Source of the DNA: an uncultured Flavobacteriaceae bacterium
GTDB taxonomy: Bacteria; Bacteroidota; Bacteroidia; Flavobacteriales; Flavobacteriaceae
Reading direction: 5' to 3'
NCBI GenBank assembly: GCA_905181615.1
Contig: CAJIYH010000003.1
Location: forward strand, 62,001 to 126,000
Length of the DNA stretch: 64,000 nt
Shown here: piece after piece, positions 46,195 to 54,729 of the stretch
Position numbering within the stretch: the first letter of the stretch is position 1
How the letters are laid out: the number at the start of each line of letters is the position of its first letter
Translations under genes and position numbers: made by a program
Notes under the pieces: generated by a model
Told to the model about the DNA's origin: nothing
What the model saw: the letters and a program-made list of their open reading frames with translations, nothing else
The model's database searches: none

Positions 46195-47550
46195 TTATTT
46201 TAAAGCAAGATTCTTGTTGTACCCTATGTAGGTTTGAATTCTTTTAACTACATGCTGACCAACTTCTTCTCCTTGTGCTACTCCTTCTTCAATTGCCATC
46301 ATGTAATGTATACCTCCATAAAGCCTGGACAGGGCAGCTTCTTCAGAAGCTTCTATAAAGGATCCGTAGGACCTAACGGGTAAACCGTATTCTATTTCTG
46401 TAGTATCTTCGAAGGAAAAATTATCGCCAAATAGGTCTGTTAGTGTTATTGCAGCAGCTCTAGAGATGACAGAGTGACCGCTAGTATATTCTGGAAAAGG
46501 TGGAGTCTGAAGAATAGGCAACCACTCTTCGTCATAGTGCTTGTTAATTAAAGTCTCTGGACGAACTACAAGGGTATTCCATTTTTCATCCCAACAACTT
46601 ATGAAAGCATCAAAAAGAGCAATAGATACATTAGTATAGGCATTTGTAGTTGCCTGAAAGTCACTTTTAGCTTTTCGAGTAACTAAAGATGTAATCCCGA
46701 TCCAATGTCCTCCTGGAGTTATTTTTTTAGTTGCAAACATCGCATGGCCTCTATGATGCGTTACATAAGGATTACAATCCCAAAATTTAGCAATCTCTAA
46801 TTGTTCGTCGGTTATGTTATTTACAATTTCAAAGACTTCGTTTAACTGAATTTGAAATGGGCTCCCTTTGGTTAAATCAAATTTTAATGGAGGCTTAGGC
46901 GGAAATTGATTGGAAGAGTCCAAAGCCATCGTTCGGATTTTTTTCCAATGCGGTTCAATTCCGTCCATATAGTCTGGTGGGGTTGGTTTCCAATAATATT
47001 CTTCTTCTTGGATGGTATATTTTGGATAGGTTCTTGTTTGATTGTATAAATCGCCTTTTGCCCAAGCTAAAATATGGTCGGCAACAACTTCGCCATATTT
47101 TTTTGAAGCCTTAAGTACTGAACCTGGAACTCCTCTTTCTTTTAGATCTTGATCTAGATTCTCTTGAAAAAGTGTCATTTTATCCTCTGAGAATATTAAT
47201 GCTTTTCCTACTTCATTAAAGGCATGAAGTGAAGCTATATTATAATTTACTTTTTCACTAGATGGTTTTGGTAAAGGCGCTAAGCCATTAACCTGTCCAC
47301 TTAACGATGCATAATTTTCTTGATTCGCCAATTGCATGGTCTGGTATGACGCTATAGCTGGATAAAGATAAACTCGGCTTGCTACAGGTGGAGAAAAAAT
47401 ATCATAAACAATAATGTCGGTTAGGTTTTTGACATTAGCTTGAACTAATTCAGGATCTTCTAATTTCTTTAGGTAGCTCAGGTCAGTTTCACAGCCAACC
47501 AAAAACAATTGAATCAGGAAGAGCATCAATAAATGTTTACTTATTTTCAT
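46195..47550 (-). CDS. Vanadium-dependent haloperoxidase / PAP2-family lipoprotein
   Basis: A 451-residue lipoprotein (lipobox LFLVGC, Cys20), starting at ATG 47550; an upstream in-frame extension lacks signal-peptide character. The vanadate/phosphate-binding set is complete: K323-x6-R330-P331, S357-G358-H359 in EYTSGHSV, and S408-R409-x5-H415. Two other conserved stretches are THHRGHAMFATKKITPGGHW and FQATTNAYTNVSIALFDAFI. Family members oxidise halides with peroxide or act as acid phosphatases, and these residues are shared by both. It overlaps the third FG-GAP gene by 14 bases and precedes the MFS gene. Confidence 0.9.
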   Translation of the reverse strand: MKISKHLLMLFLIQLFLVGCETDLSYLKKLEDPELVQANVKNLTDIIVYDIFSPPVASRVYLYPAIASYQTMQLANQENYASLSGQVNGLAPLPKPSSEKVNYNIASLHAFNEVGKALIFSEDKMTLFQENLDQDLKERGVPGSVLKASKKYGEVVADHILAWAKGDLYNQTRTYPKYTIQEEEYYWKPTPPDYMDGIEPHWKKIRTMALDSSNQFPPKPPLKFDLTKGSPFQIQLNEVFEIVNNITDEQLEIAKFWDCNPYVTHHRGHAMFATKKITPGGHWIGITSLVTRKAKSDFQATTNAYTNVSIALFDAFISCWDEKWNTLVVRPETLINKHYDEEWLPILQTPPFPEYTSGHSVISRAAAITLTDLFGDNFSFEDTTEIEYGLPVRSYGSFIEASEEAALSRLYGGIHYMMAIEEGVAQGEEVGQHVVKRIQTYIGYNKNLALK

Positions 47551-50500
47551 TTGATTTGGTTTTGGATAATAAATAAACATAATCATTATTTGACATAATT
47601 AACTTAGTTTCTTTGTCTAACTTAAGAATTCTTTTAGCATTTATTCCAATTGGAAGTGGTAAAAAAGCATCTTCTTCAAAGGTGTTTTTATCTGAATTCC
47701 ACTGAGAAAGCACCCCTCCGGTATTAGAAGAACTATTCCCTAAATCTGTAATATATTGATCGTAGTTCCCAACATAAAATAAGCGTAGAGTAGCATGGGA
47801 TTGGTCTAAATAAAATTCTTGTATGCTACTTAATTGTGCTTTGGGAGGAAGCGCATGTCCTTCAAACTTATTGTCCTTTTGGAGGTAAACCATAGATCTT
47901 GTTTCTACGATTTTTTTTATTTCCAAAATATCTTTTTCATTTCGGTCGGTCAAGTCTTGAATGTTTCTAACTCCAGAAAACTTTTTATAACTATTGAATT
48001 TTTTCTTTAGATAAGGTAGTTGAACAGATAACTTGTTTTTTGATGAAAATGGAACGTAGTCTCCAAAGTAGTTGTAAAAAATTATAGGATCTAGTTGCTC
48101 GTTTTCATCAAAATCATCTAAATAAAGAAATACAGGCTTTTCAACAGAAGCTTGCCACTTAAAGTTAGTTCCTGCATTACCTGCAATAATGTCAAGTAAA
48201 CCGTCACCATCAATATCTTCGATTGCAACTGTATTCCACATGCCTTCAGTGTCAGTCATATTCATGGACTGATTAGCAATTTCAAACTTAGCTGCACCTT
48301 TATTTAAAACTACAGTAATTGGCATCCAATCACCTACGACAACTAAATCAATTAAATCATCATTATTAATATCTGCCCAAGCGCTATCAGTTACCAAACC
48401 AAAACGACTTTTTAAAGTCATTTCAAATCCAAACATCGTATTGTTTCTCAATAAAAAACTATAAGGACTAAGTCCATAAGCTCCTGGTAGAGATCGACTA
48501 CCAATAAATAAATCGTCAAATCCATCGTTGTCAAAATCTGCTACCTCAACTGTACCTCCGTTTGTTTGTGCAAGAACTATTTTGAATCTAGAAAAATTAG
48601 CTTTACCATCGTTGATGTAGATTCGATCCATCAAATAGTTTTCGTTTTCTTTAAAATCTCCACCCCCGCTAACTACATAAAGATCTAGGTCTCCATCATT
48701 ATCAAAATCGAAGGAAGCTGCATCTACATCTTCAAAATTTATGTCTTTTATAAAGTCAATTGTTTTACGTTCAGTATAAGTTTTGTTTTTAGTTCCTATA
48801 TATAATTTTGATTCTTGATATCGAGCTCCCCCTATATAAATGTCTTTAATTCCATCACCATTAAAATCATTTAAAACTACTGCAGGCCCTTCTTTAGATA
48901 GTTTTTCTGGCATGAGCTGTTCTCTCTCATAATCTAAATAGATGTTTTCTTTGTGCTGAAATGAAAACACCGAAATAGTGTAATCTGGAATTTTAGTAGT
49001 TAGAAGTGATTTTTGATAAGCCTCTATATTCCGGTTAATAACCAATTCTTGGTTGGTTTGATAAGCTCCTAATCCTTGTGTTTTTCCGTCGGGCCATCTT
49101 ATAGAAATAGAATCTATTTTGCTTATTTCACCTAACCCAAAAAATAGTTTTTGAGTAGAAGAAGACTGAAATCCTTTAGTCGTTTGTTGTTCTTTTCTGA
49201 ACTTTTTTTGCCCTGCATAAAGAGTTACTTGTGTGCCTTTAATAATTGAGTAACTGGAGTCGCCTTTTAAGTTTATGGAAAGGTAATTAGATGAATCCCC
49301 AACAGTCTTGTTTTCTAAAATTGAAGCTTGAGCATTGAGGTTATTTAGTATTAAGTCTAAATCGCCGTCGTTATCCAAGTCGCTATATGCAGTTCCATTT
49401 GTTAATGAAGGTTTTCCAACAAAAGATTCTTTAACCTCACTAAATTGTAATTCCCCTTTATTTTTAAATAAAATGTTTGGTATTTTCAAAACAGGCATTT
49501 GACCTATAAGTTCCTTTTTGAGAATATCATCTTGAGATTTTTCATAGGCTGCATAATTAACATTACTAAGGAAGTTTATGTAATCCAAATCATTTGGCCT
49601 TTTAGCAATTCCGTTTGAAACAAAAATATCGTTCAATCCATCGTTGTCAAAATCTTGTAATAAAACAGACCAGCTCCAGTCTGTAGCAAAAGTTTGGGTT
49701 TTAAGTGCTATTTCTGCATAATCCCCATATTCTTTTTTAACATGAAAATGGTTCCTAGAAAATTGAGGTCCAAAACCAAGGTCTTTCTTAATTTGAGTAA
49801 CCTTATCTGTGTCTTCTCCACCTGATTTTAATAGTATATCAGCCTCATAAGGCATCATGTCTGTTGTAAAAAAATCAAACAATCCATCGTTATTCATGTC
49901 TGCAAAATCGATGCCCATTGTAAATCTAGAAGAGTGATTTATGTAAGTAGATGAAGACTCAGTGAAGGTCTTATCCTTATTGTTTATGTAGATATAATCA
50001 TTTTCATGAAAGTCGTTTCCTACATATAAATCCATCCAACCATCAGCATTAATATCTGAGGCAGTAATGGCAAGTCCATATCCTAAGGGACTGCTTAAAA
50101 TATTCGCCGCTTCTGTAACTTCTTCAAAAAAAGCCTTACCCTCATTCAATTTATTTTCATAAAAGCGATCCCCAGAAAGGCTGTCTTTTTCAGATCTTTT
50201 TTCAGTGGTTCCATAACTTCTTATGGAATGAATTCCGTGGTTTAAAAGATACATATCCAAGTCACCGTCTCGGTCATAGTCGAAAAAAGTTGCTTGTGTC
50301 GAGAATCCTGAAAAATTTAATCCATAAGCCTCTGATTGTTCAGTAAACGTATTATCTCCGTTATTTAAGTATAACATATTATGAGATCCTTTTTTATTGA
50401 ATAGACCTACTTTAGTAACATAAATATCAAGAAAGCCATCGTTATTTACATCTTCCAAAGAGACCCCATTAGACCAAGTTGCTTCCATGTCTAATCCAGC

Positions 50501-50821
50501 ACTTACAGATATATCTTCAAAGGTTAGGTTTCCTTTATTCAAATAAAGTCTATCGGGAAGTTGATTTGCAGAAAAATACAAATCCTCTAAGCCATCGTTA
50601 TTAATGTCCCCTACAGCTACTCCTCCACCATTATAATAATACAGGTATTCAATAATATTTAGTCCTGTAGAATACGTTAGCTGGTTTGAAAATGAAATCC
50701 CCGTTTGTTCTGCACCTAGGGTTACAAAAGGGATTGAATTGAGCGCGTCTCTGTCCTCTTGACAGCTTACTAAAAGTGAGATTAAACTAAAAAATAAAAA
50801 AAACTGTTTTAAATACTTCAT
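47537..50821 (-). CDS. FG-GAP/VCBS repeat lipoprotein with ASPIC/UnbV domain (third copy)
   Basis: A 1094-residue surface or periplasmic lipoprotein (LISLLVSC, Cys20). ATG 50821 overlaps the stop of the previous gene (ATGA). Calcium-binding FG-GAP repeats such as GDINNDGLEDLYFSAN, DVNNDGFLDIYVTK and DYDRDGDLDMYLLN fill residues 30-430, the ASPIC/UnbV core (KGFQSSSTQKLFFGLG, SIRWPDGKTQG) lies near 540-580, and more repeats follow to about 900. A beta-propeller/integrin-like fold is expected. Function is unknown. Paralogous to the two upstream copies. Confidence 0.92.
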   Translation of the reverse strand: MKYLKQFFLFFSLISLLVSCQEDRDALNSIPFVTLGAEQTGISFSNQLTYSTGLNIIEYLYYYNGGGVAVGDINNDGLEDLYFSANQLPDRLYLNKGNLTFEDISVSAGLDMEATWSNGVSLEDVNNDGFLDIYVTKVGLFNKKGSHNMLYLNNGDNTFTEQSEAYGLNFSGFSTQATFFDYDRDGDLDMYLLNHGIHSIRSYGTTEKRSEKDSLSGDRFYENKLNEGKAFFEEVTEAANILSSPLGYGLAITASDINADGWMDLYVGNDFHENDYIYINNKDKTFTESSSTYINHSSRFTMGIDFADMNNDGLFDFFTTDMMPYEADILLKSGGEDTDKVTQIKKDLGFGPQFSRNHFHVKKEYGDYAEIALKTQTFATDWSWSVLLQDFDNDGLNDIFVSNGIAKRPNDLDYINFLSNVNYAAYEKSQDDILKKELIGQMPVLKIPNILFKNKGELQFSEVKESFVGKPSLTNGTAYSDLDNDGDLDLILNNLNAQASILENKTVGDSSNYLSINLKGDSSYSIIKGTQVTLYAGQKKFRKEQQTTKGFQSSSTQKLFFGLGEISKIDSISIRWPDGKTQGLGAYQTNQELVINRNIEAYQKSLLTTKIPDYTISVFSFQHKENIYLDYEREQLMPEKLSKEGPAVVLNDFNGDGIKDIYIGGARYQESKLYIGTKNKTYTERKTIDFIKDINFEDVDAASFDFDNDGDLDLYVVSGGGDFKENENYLMDRIYINDGKANFSRFKIVLAQTNGGTVEVADFDNDGFDDLFIGSRSLPGAYGLSPYSFLLRNNTMFGFEMTLKSRFGLVTDSAWADINNDDLIDLVVVGDWMPITVVLNKGAAKFEIANQSMNMTDTEGMWNTVAIEDIDGDGLLDIIAGNAGTNFKWQASVEKPVFLYLDDFDENEQLDPIIFYNYFGDYVPFSSKNKLSVQLPYLKKKFNSYKKFSGVRNIQDLTDRNEKDILEIKKIVETRSMVYLQKDNKFEGHALPPKAQLSSIQEFYLDQSHATLRLFYVGNYDQYITDLGNSSSNTGGVLSQWNSDKNTFEEDAFLPLPIGINAKRILKLDKETKLIMSNNDYVYLLSKTKSNENK

Positions 50822-53800
50822 TGCTTTTTCCAAGTATAAATTTTTAAACTATCTCTATTTCTTGCTACGATCATTTGTTCTTCGTCAATTTGAATAGACC
50901 GTATTTGTCCAGGAAGTGAAAATCCATTTCCATCTTGATGAAACTCAAAAGTTGCATTTCCATTATTTTCAAGATAAACGCCATAAGACGCATCGTAAAT
51001 TCCAACTTCTGGTTTTGCATTATATAAATTACCTCCCATTACAACATCCAAATCTCCATCTTGGTCAAAATCAGCCGTATTGATAGCATAGACTGGACTA
51101 AATTGCACTTGATTAGGAAGCTCTACTTGTGTGAAAGAAAAATTTCCATTATTGATCCATAATTGAGTTTCTAATGTATTTACTTCTGTGATTTGAACTC
51201 CTTCCATTTGTTCCTTTGAAAATATCACATGAATATCGGCTTCCTTGAAAGATTCAAAATCTGGAAATTTCTTTTTCAAACTCTTTACTTGATCAATGAG
51301 GTTATGTCGTAATGCAAATGGAAAATATTTTCCATTCTCTGCTTTAAAAGTCAAAACACCTTCTTCAGCGCCATTGAGGTCAAAATCATTTAGGTACATG
51401 CGAATAGGAAATTTCTCAGAAGCTCTAAATCGGCTATTTGTTCCATGGTTTCCTATAAAAAAGTCAAGATCACCATCTCCATCGATATCTGCGGCATGAA
51501 TGGCGTTCCACCACCCTTTACTTGAAGCCATATCGTGGTTCTTATTTATTGAAAATCCCTGTGGGGTGTTTTCTAGAATTGTTATCCCCATAAACTCTCC
51601 TATAACAATTAAATCTTGATCGTCGTCTTGGTCTAAGTCTATAAACAAGGCATCGGTAATCATTCCAATATCTTTTAATTCAGAAGCTAATATTGACGTT
51701 TGATCTTCAAAAAAACCATCTCCATTGTTAACCAAAATATAACCTGACCCTGGCTTACCATAGGATCCTATTTTTGAGCGCTCACCAACAAACAAATCTT
51801 GATCTCCATCGCCATCAATATCTGCATATTCAACCACTCCTGAATTAATTCGACCATCTACAGAAGGAAGTTGTTGATTAGTTTTACTGAAGTTTCCATT
51901 TCCATCATTCAGCAATAAATCATCATATAAATAAGGTGAGAAAGAGGTAATTTCTACTCCTCCTGAAGCTAAATAAATATCTAAATCTTGATCACCATCA
52001 GCATCAAAAACTGCAATATCTGAATAATCTGAGCTTTTAAGTTTAGCAAAATCTGTAGTGTTAGAAATCGCATTATAAGAAATAAATCCACTTGATGTTC
52101 CTTTCGAAAAACTAACTTCATTGCTTTTAGAGCCTGGTATTACCAAATCGTTTTTACCGTCTTGATCAAAATCTGCTAGAGCGACATGAGGACCCTGCGT
52201 GCTCATCATATGATAAATTAATCGTTCTCTGTGAAAGTCTACAAAATTATTTTCCTGATGAACATAAGGGTTTAATTGATCTTTTGTTTTAAACAACAAA
52301 TCAGGTTGATCCATGAAAGTTTCCATAGCAAGAGCTTCAGATTCTTTTACCACAAGGGTTTGATTAGCTGAAATTTCTTTCAAAATTGAAACCTTACCGG
52401 AAGGCCATATGATTTCTACATCTGCCAGCAGAGCTTTACCAAGACCGATTAAAGGCATCGTCTCCATGCTGGACTGAAAACCACGCACTGGTTGGACTTC
52501 CTGGTAAATAGTTTTGTTGGGGGTTGTGATTTTTATCTTAGACCCTACGGCAAAAATATTTTTTTCAGCACCCTTAAGATCAAATTTTAAATACGAATTA
52601 GCAAAACGCTCTGCCGTGTTTTTAAAAACAAACAACGGCATATTCACGTTGTTTACAATCAAATCTAAATCTCCATCGTTATCTAAATCTCCGTATGCTG
52701 AACCATTAGAAAAACTTGGAATATTAAGTCCTGAAGATATGAAGAATTCAAAATCCAAATTACCTAAATTTTTATAAGAATGATTTGGAACTTTATTTGA
52801 AGGAATTATTTCTATGAGTCTATTATAATCAACTTTTTGATTGACTATCATCGATTTCATTACCTCTTCATTTGCAACATATTGAAGGTAATCTTGATTG
52901 GTAAGGTCTTGATATATTCCGTTGGCAATAAACAAGTCTTTGAAGCCATCGTTATCCATGTCAAAAAAGAGCGCACCCCAACTCCAATCTGAAGCTTCAA
53001 CTCCTGTAAAACGACCAATTTCGCTAAAAGTACCGTTGTTGTTGTTTAAGTGCAACATGTTTCTGGTAAACTGGTGGTGGTAACCATTTTTTACAACATA
53101 TTGATATTTATTCCAATCCTCAAATGTCGTAACTGTTTTCAGACGTTTATAGTCCGAAGGAAGCATTTCGGTTACAAAAATATCGTTGGCACCATCGTCA
53201 TTTAGATCTGCCATATCAGCACCCATCGAAGCACCACTTATCGAACGCATTTGCGAGGTTAAATCTTCTTCGAAGGTTCCGTCTTTTTGATTGAGGTATA
53301 AATAATCTCGTTCGAAAAAGTCATTGGACACAAAAATATCTTCCCAAGAATCTCCGTTTATATCGCCAACACTAACACCCAGTCCAAAGCCTATTACACT
53401 TCCATAAATACCAGCTGCTTCACTTACATCTGTGAAGACTCCGTTTTGGTTTTGCATTAATTTATCTCCTCCTTTAGGGTCTCGTTTGGGGCGTTCGTTT
53501 CTTCTAAGGTCAAAACTCCCAATTGCTTGATACGAGTTATTTAGAAGGTATGCATCCAAATCTCCATCTTTGTCATAATCAAAAAACGAAGCGTGCGTAG
53601 AAAAGCCCTGATCCGCTAGGTTATATTTTTCTGCAGATTCTGTAAAGGTTAAATCTCCGTTATTTATAAAAAACTCGTTTTGTTTATTATCTCCTTCTAC
53701 ATCGCCCGAGTTACAAACATAAATGTCGAGAAAGCCATCGGCATTAATATCTACCATGGTAACTCCTGTTGACCAAGCTTTGGTTCCACCTACACCAGCT

Positions 53801-54111
53801 TCATCGGTAATATCTTTAAATTTAAAATCTCCAAGGTTTAAAAACAGTTTATTTTGCTGCTGATTGGCAGTTAAATAAACATCAATTAGTCCGTCGTTAT
53901 TTATATCTCCGAGCGAAACTCCACCTCCGTTATAATAGTTTCGATAGGTATAAACATTGAATTTTTGATCGAACGATAAGTCATTTTGAAAAGACATTCC
54001 AATAGTTTCATTATTCTGAATTTGAAATAAATTTTCCTCTTTTTTGTTAGAACAAGAAAGCAGTGATAAAAGTCCTAATAGAAGAATAAAAAAATTTGCT
54101 ATCCCTTTCAT
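50818..54111 (-). CDS. FG-GAP/VCBS repeat lipoprotein with ASPIC/UnbV domain (second copy)
   Basis: A 1097-residue lipoprotein (LLSLLSC, Cys20). Repeats include GDINNDGLIDVYLTAN, DINADGFLDIYVCN, DYDKDGDLDAYLLN and, late, DIDGDGDQDLFVGE. The ASPIC/UnbV core has RGFQSSMETMPLIGLG and IIWPSGKVS (about 540-585). It is followed by VHQENNFVDFHRERLIYHMMS, a motif that all three copies share in similar form and may mark a functional surface. It begins 6 bases after the small lipoprotein gene and overlaps the third copy by 4 bases. Confidence 0.92.
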   Translation of the reverse strand: MKGIANFFILLLGLLSLLSCSNKKEENLFQIQNNETIGMSFQNDLSFDQKFNVYTYRNYYNGGGVSLGDINNDGLIDVYLTANQQQNKLFLNLGDFKFKDITDEAGVGGTKAWSTGVTMVDINADGFLDIYVCNSGDVEGDNKQNEFFINNGDLTFTESAEKYNLADQGFSTHASFFDYDKDGDLDAYLLNNSYQAIGSFDLRRNERPKRDPKGGDKLMQNQNGVFTDVSEAAGIYGSVIGFGLGVSVGDINGDSWEDIFVSNDFFERDYLYLNQKDGTFEEDLTSQMRSISGASMGADMADLNDDGANDIFVTEMLPSDYKRLKTVTTFEDWNKYQYVVKNGYHHQFTRNMLHLNNNNGTFSEIGRFTGVEASDWSWGALFFDMDNDGFKDLFIANGIYQDLTNQDYLQYVANEEVMKSMIVNQKVDYNRLIEIIPSNKVPNHSYKNLGNLDFEFFISSGLNIPSFSNGSAYGDLDNDGDLDLIVNNVNMPLFVFKNTAERFANSYLKFDLKGAEKNIFAVGSKIKITTPNKTIYQEVQPVRGFQSSMETMPLIGLGKALLADVEIIWPSGKVSILKEISANQTLVVKESEALAMETFMDQPDLLFKTKDQLNPYVHQENNFVDFHRERLIYHMMSTQGPHVALADFDQDGKNDLVIPGSKSNEVSFSKGTSSGFISYNAISNTTDFAKLKSSDYSDIAVFDADGDQDLDIYLASGGVEITSFSPYLYDDLLLNDGNGNFSKTNQQLPSVDGRINSGVVEYADIDGDGDQDLFVGERSKIGSYGKPGSGYILVNNGDGFFEDQTSILASELKDIGMITDALFIDLDQDDDQDLIVIGEFMGITILENTPQGFSINKNHDMASSKGWWNAIHAADIDGDGDLDFFIGNHGTNSRFRASEKFPIRMYLNDFDLNGAEEGVLTFKAENGKYFPFALRHNLIDQVKSLKKKFPDFESFKEADIHVIFSKEQMEGVQITEVNTLETQLWINNGNFSFTQVELPNQVQFSPVYAINTADFDQDGDLDVVMGGNLYNAKPEVGIYDASYGVYLENNGNATFEFHQDGNGFSLPGQIRSIQIDEEQMIVARNRDSLKIYTWKKQ

Positions 54112-54117
54112 TCGAGC

Positions 54118-54729
54118 TTATAAATTATATTTCAAGAGGGTGTTCTCAATTCGAAGTTCAACATAGCGACTATCTAAAATAAACATATGGATCTGTCTAT
54201 CTCCATCGATTTTTACTTTCGCGGGATGTGCTTCATCTTTTGTGTCAAAATCAATGAAATTATTTCCTGGATAAGGTGCTAATAAATCTGAACTAAGTTG
54301 GTTCATCAAATCATCGGATTGAAGAGCTTCGTTCCATGGTGCCCATGCAGCGTATGAAAATTTCATTTTCATACCGACAATGTTTTTTTTATCATCAAAA
54401 ACCCCGTAGAATAGCATGTCTATTTTATTGTCCGATGGAAAAAATGTACTTGTTGAATCAATTACGTAGAGTACTGATTGGTTTCCTGGACCTTGACTAA
54501 TTAGCCCTTTTTTATTTAATTCCCAACACTGTGTGTAAAAGTCTTTTTGTGTTTGGCCCATTTTTATTTTAAAAATAAGATCAGTATACTTTTCACCAGT
54601 TGCAGCTTCTGCTTTTACCAATTTAGTGAAATCAGATTGACATGCAGTAATGCTCAAAAAACCGAAAGCTAGAATCAGTAAAGGAATCTTAACTCTACTT
54701 AACTTTTTTAAATTTAACATCATCATCAT
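54118..54729 (-). CDS. Unrecognised lipoprotein between FG-GAP genes
   Basis: About 200 residues, not assigned to a family. Four ATG codons in a row (54729-54718) open it; the last (54720) is a likely start. Signal peptide then FLSITACQSD, a lipobox. The mature part begins with Lys/Glu-rich helix, then LIFKIKMGQTQKDFYTQCWELNKKG, which resembles the opening of BamE/SmpA-like small lipoproteins (G-x-T-x3), then beta-strand-like segments. It overlaps the 3' end of the first FG-GAP gene in another frame by about 26-35 bases. Its fixed place suggests a partner role for the FG-GAP proteins. Confidence 0.8.
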   Translation of the reverse strand: MMMMLNLKKLSRVKIPLLILAFGFLSITACQSDFTKLVKAEAATGEKYTDLIFKIKMGQTQKDFYTQCWELNKKGLISQGPGNQSVLYVIDSTSTFFPSDNKIDMLFYGVFDDKKNIVGMKMKFSYAAWAPWNEALQSDDLMNQLSSDLLAPYPGNNFIDFDTKDEAHPAKVKIDGDRQIHMFILDSRYVELRIENTLLKYNL

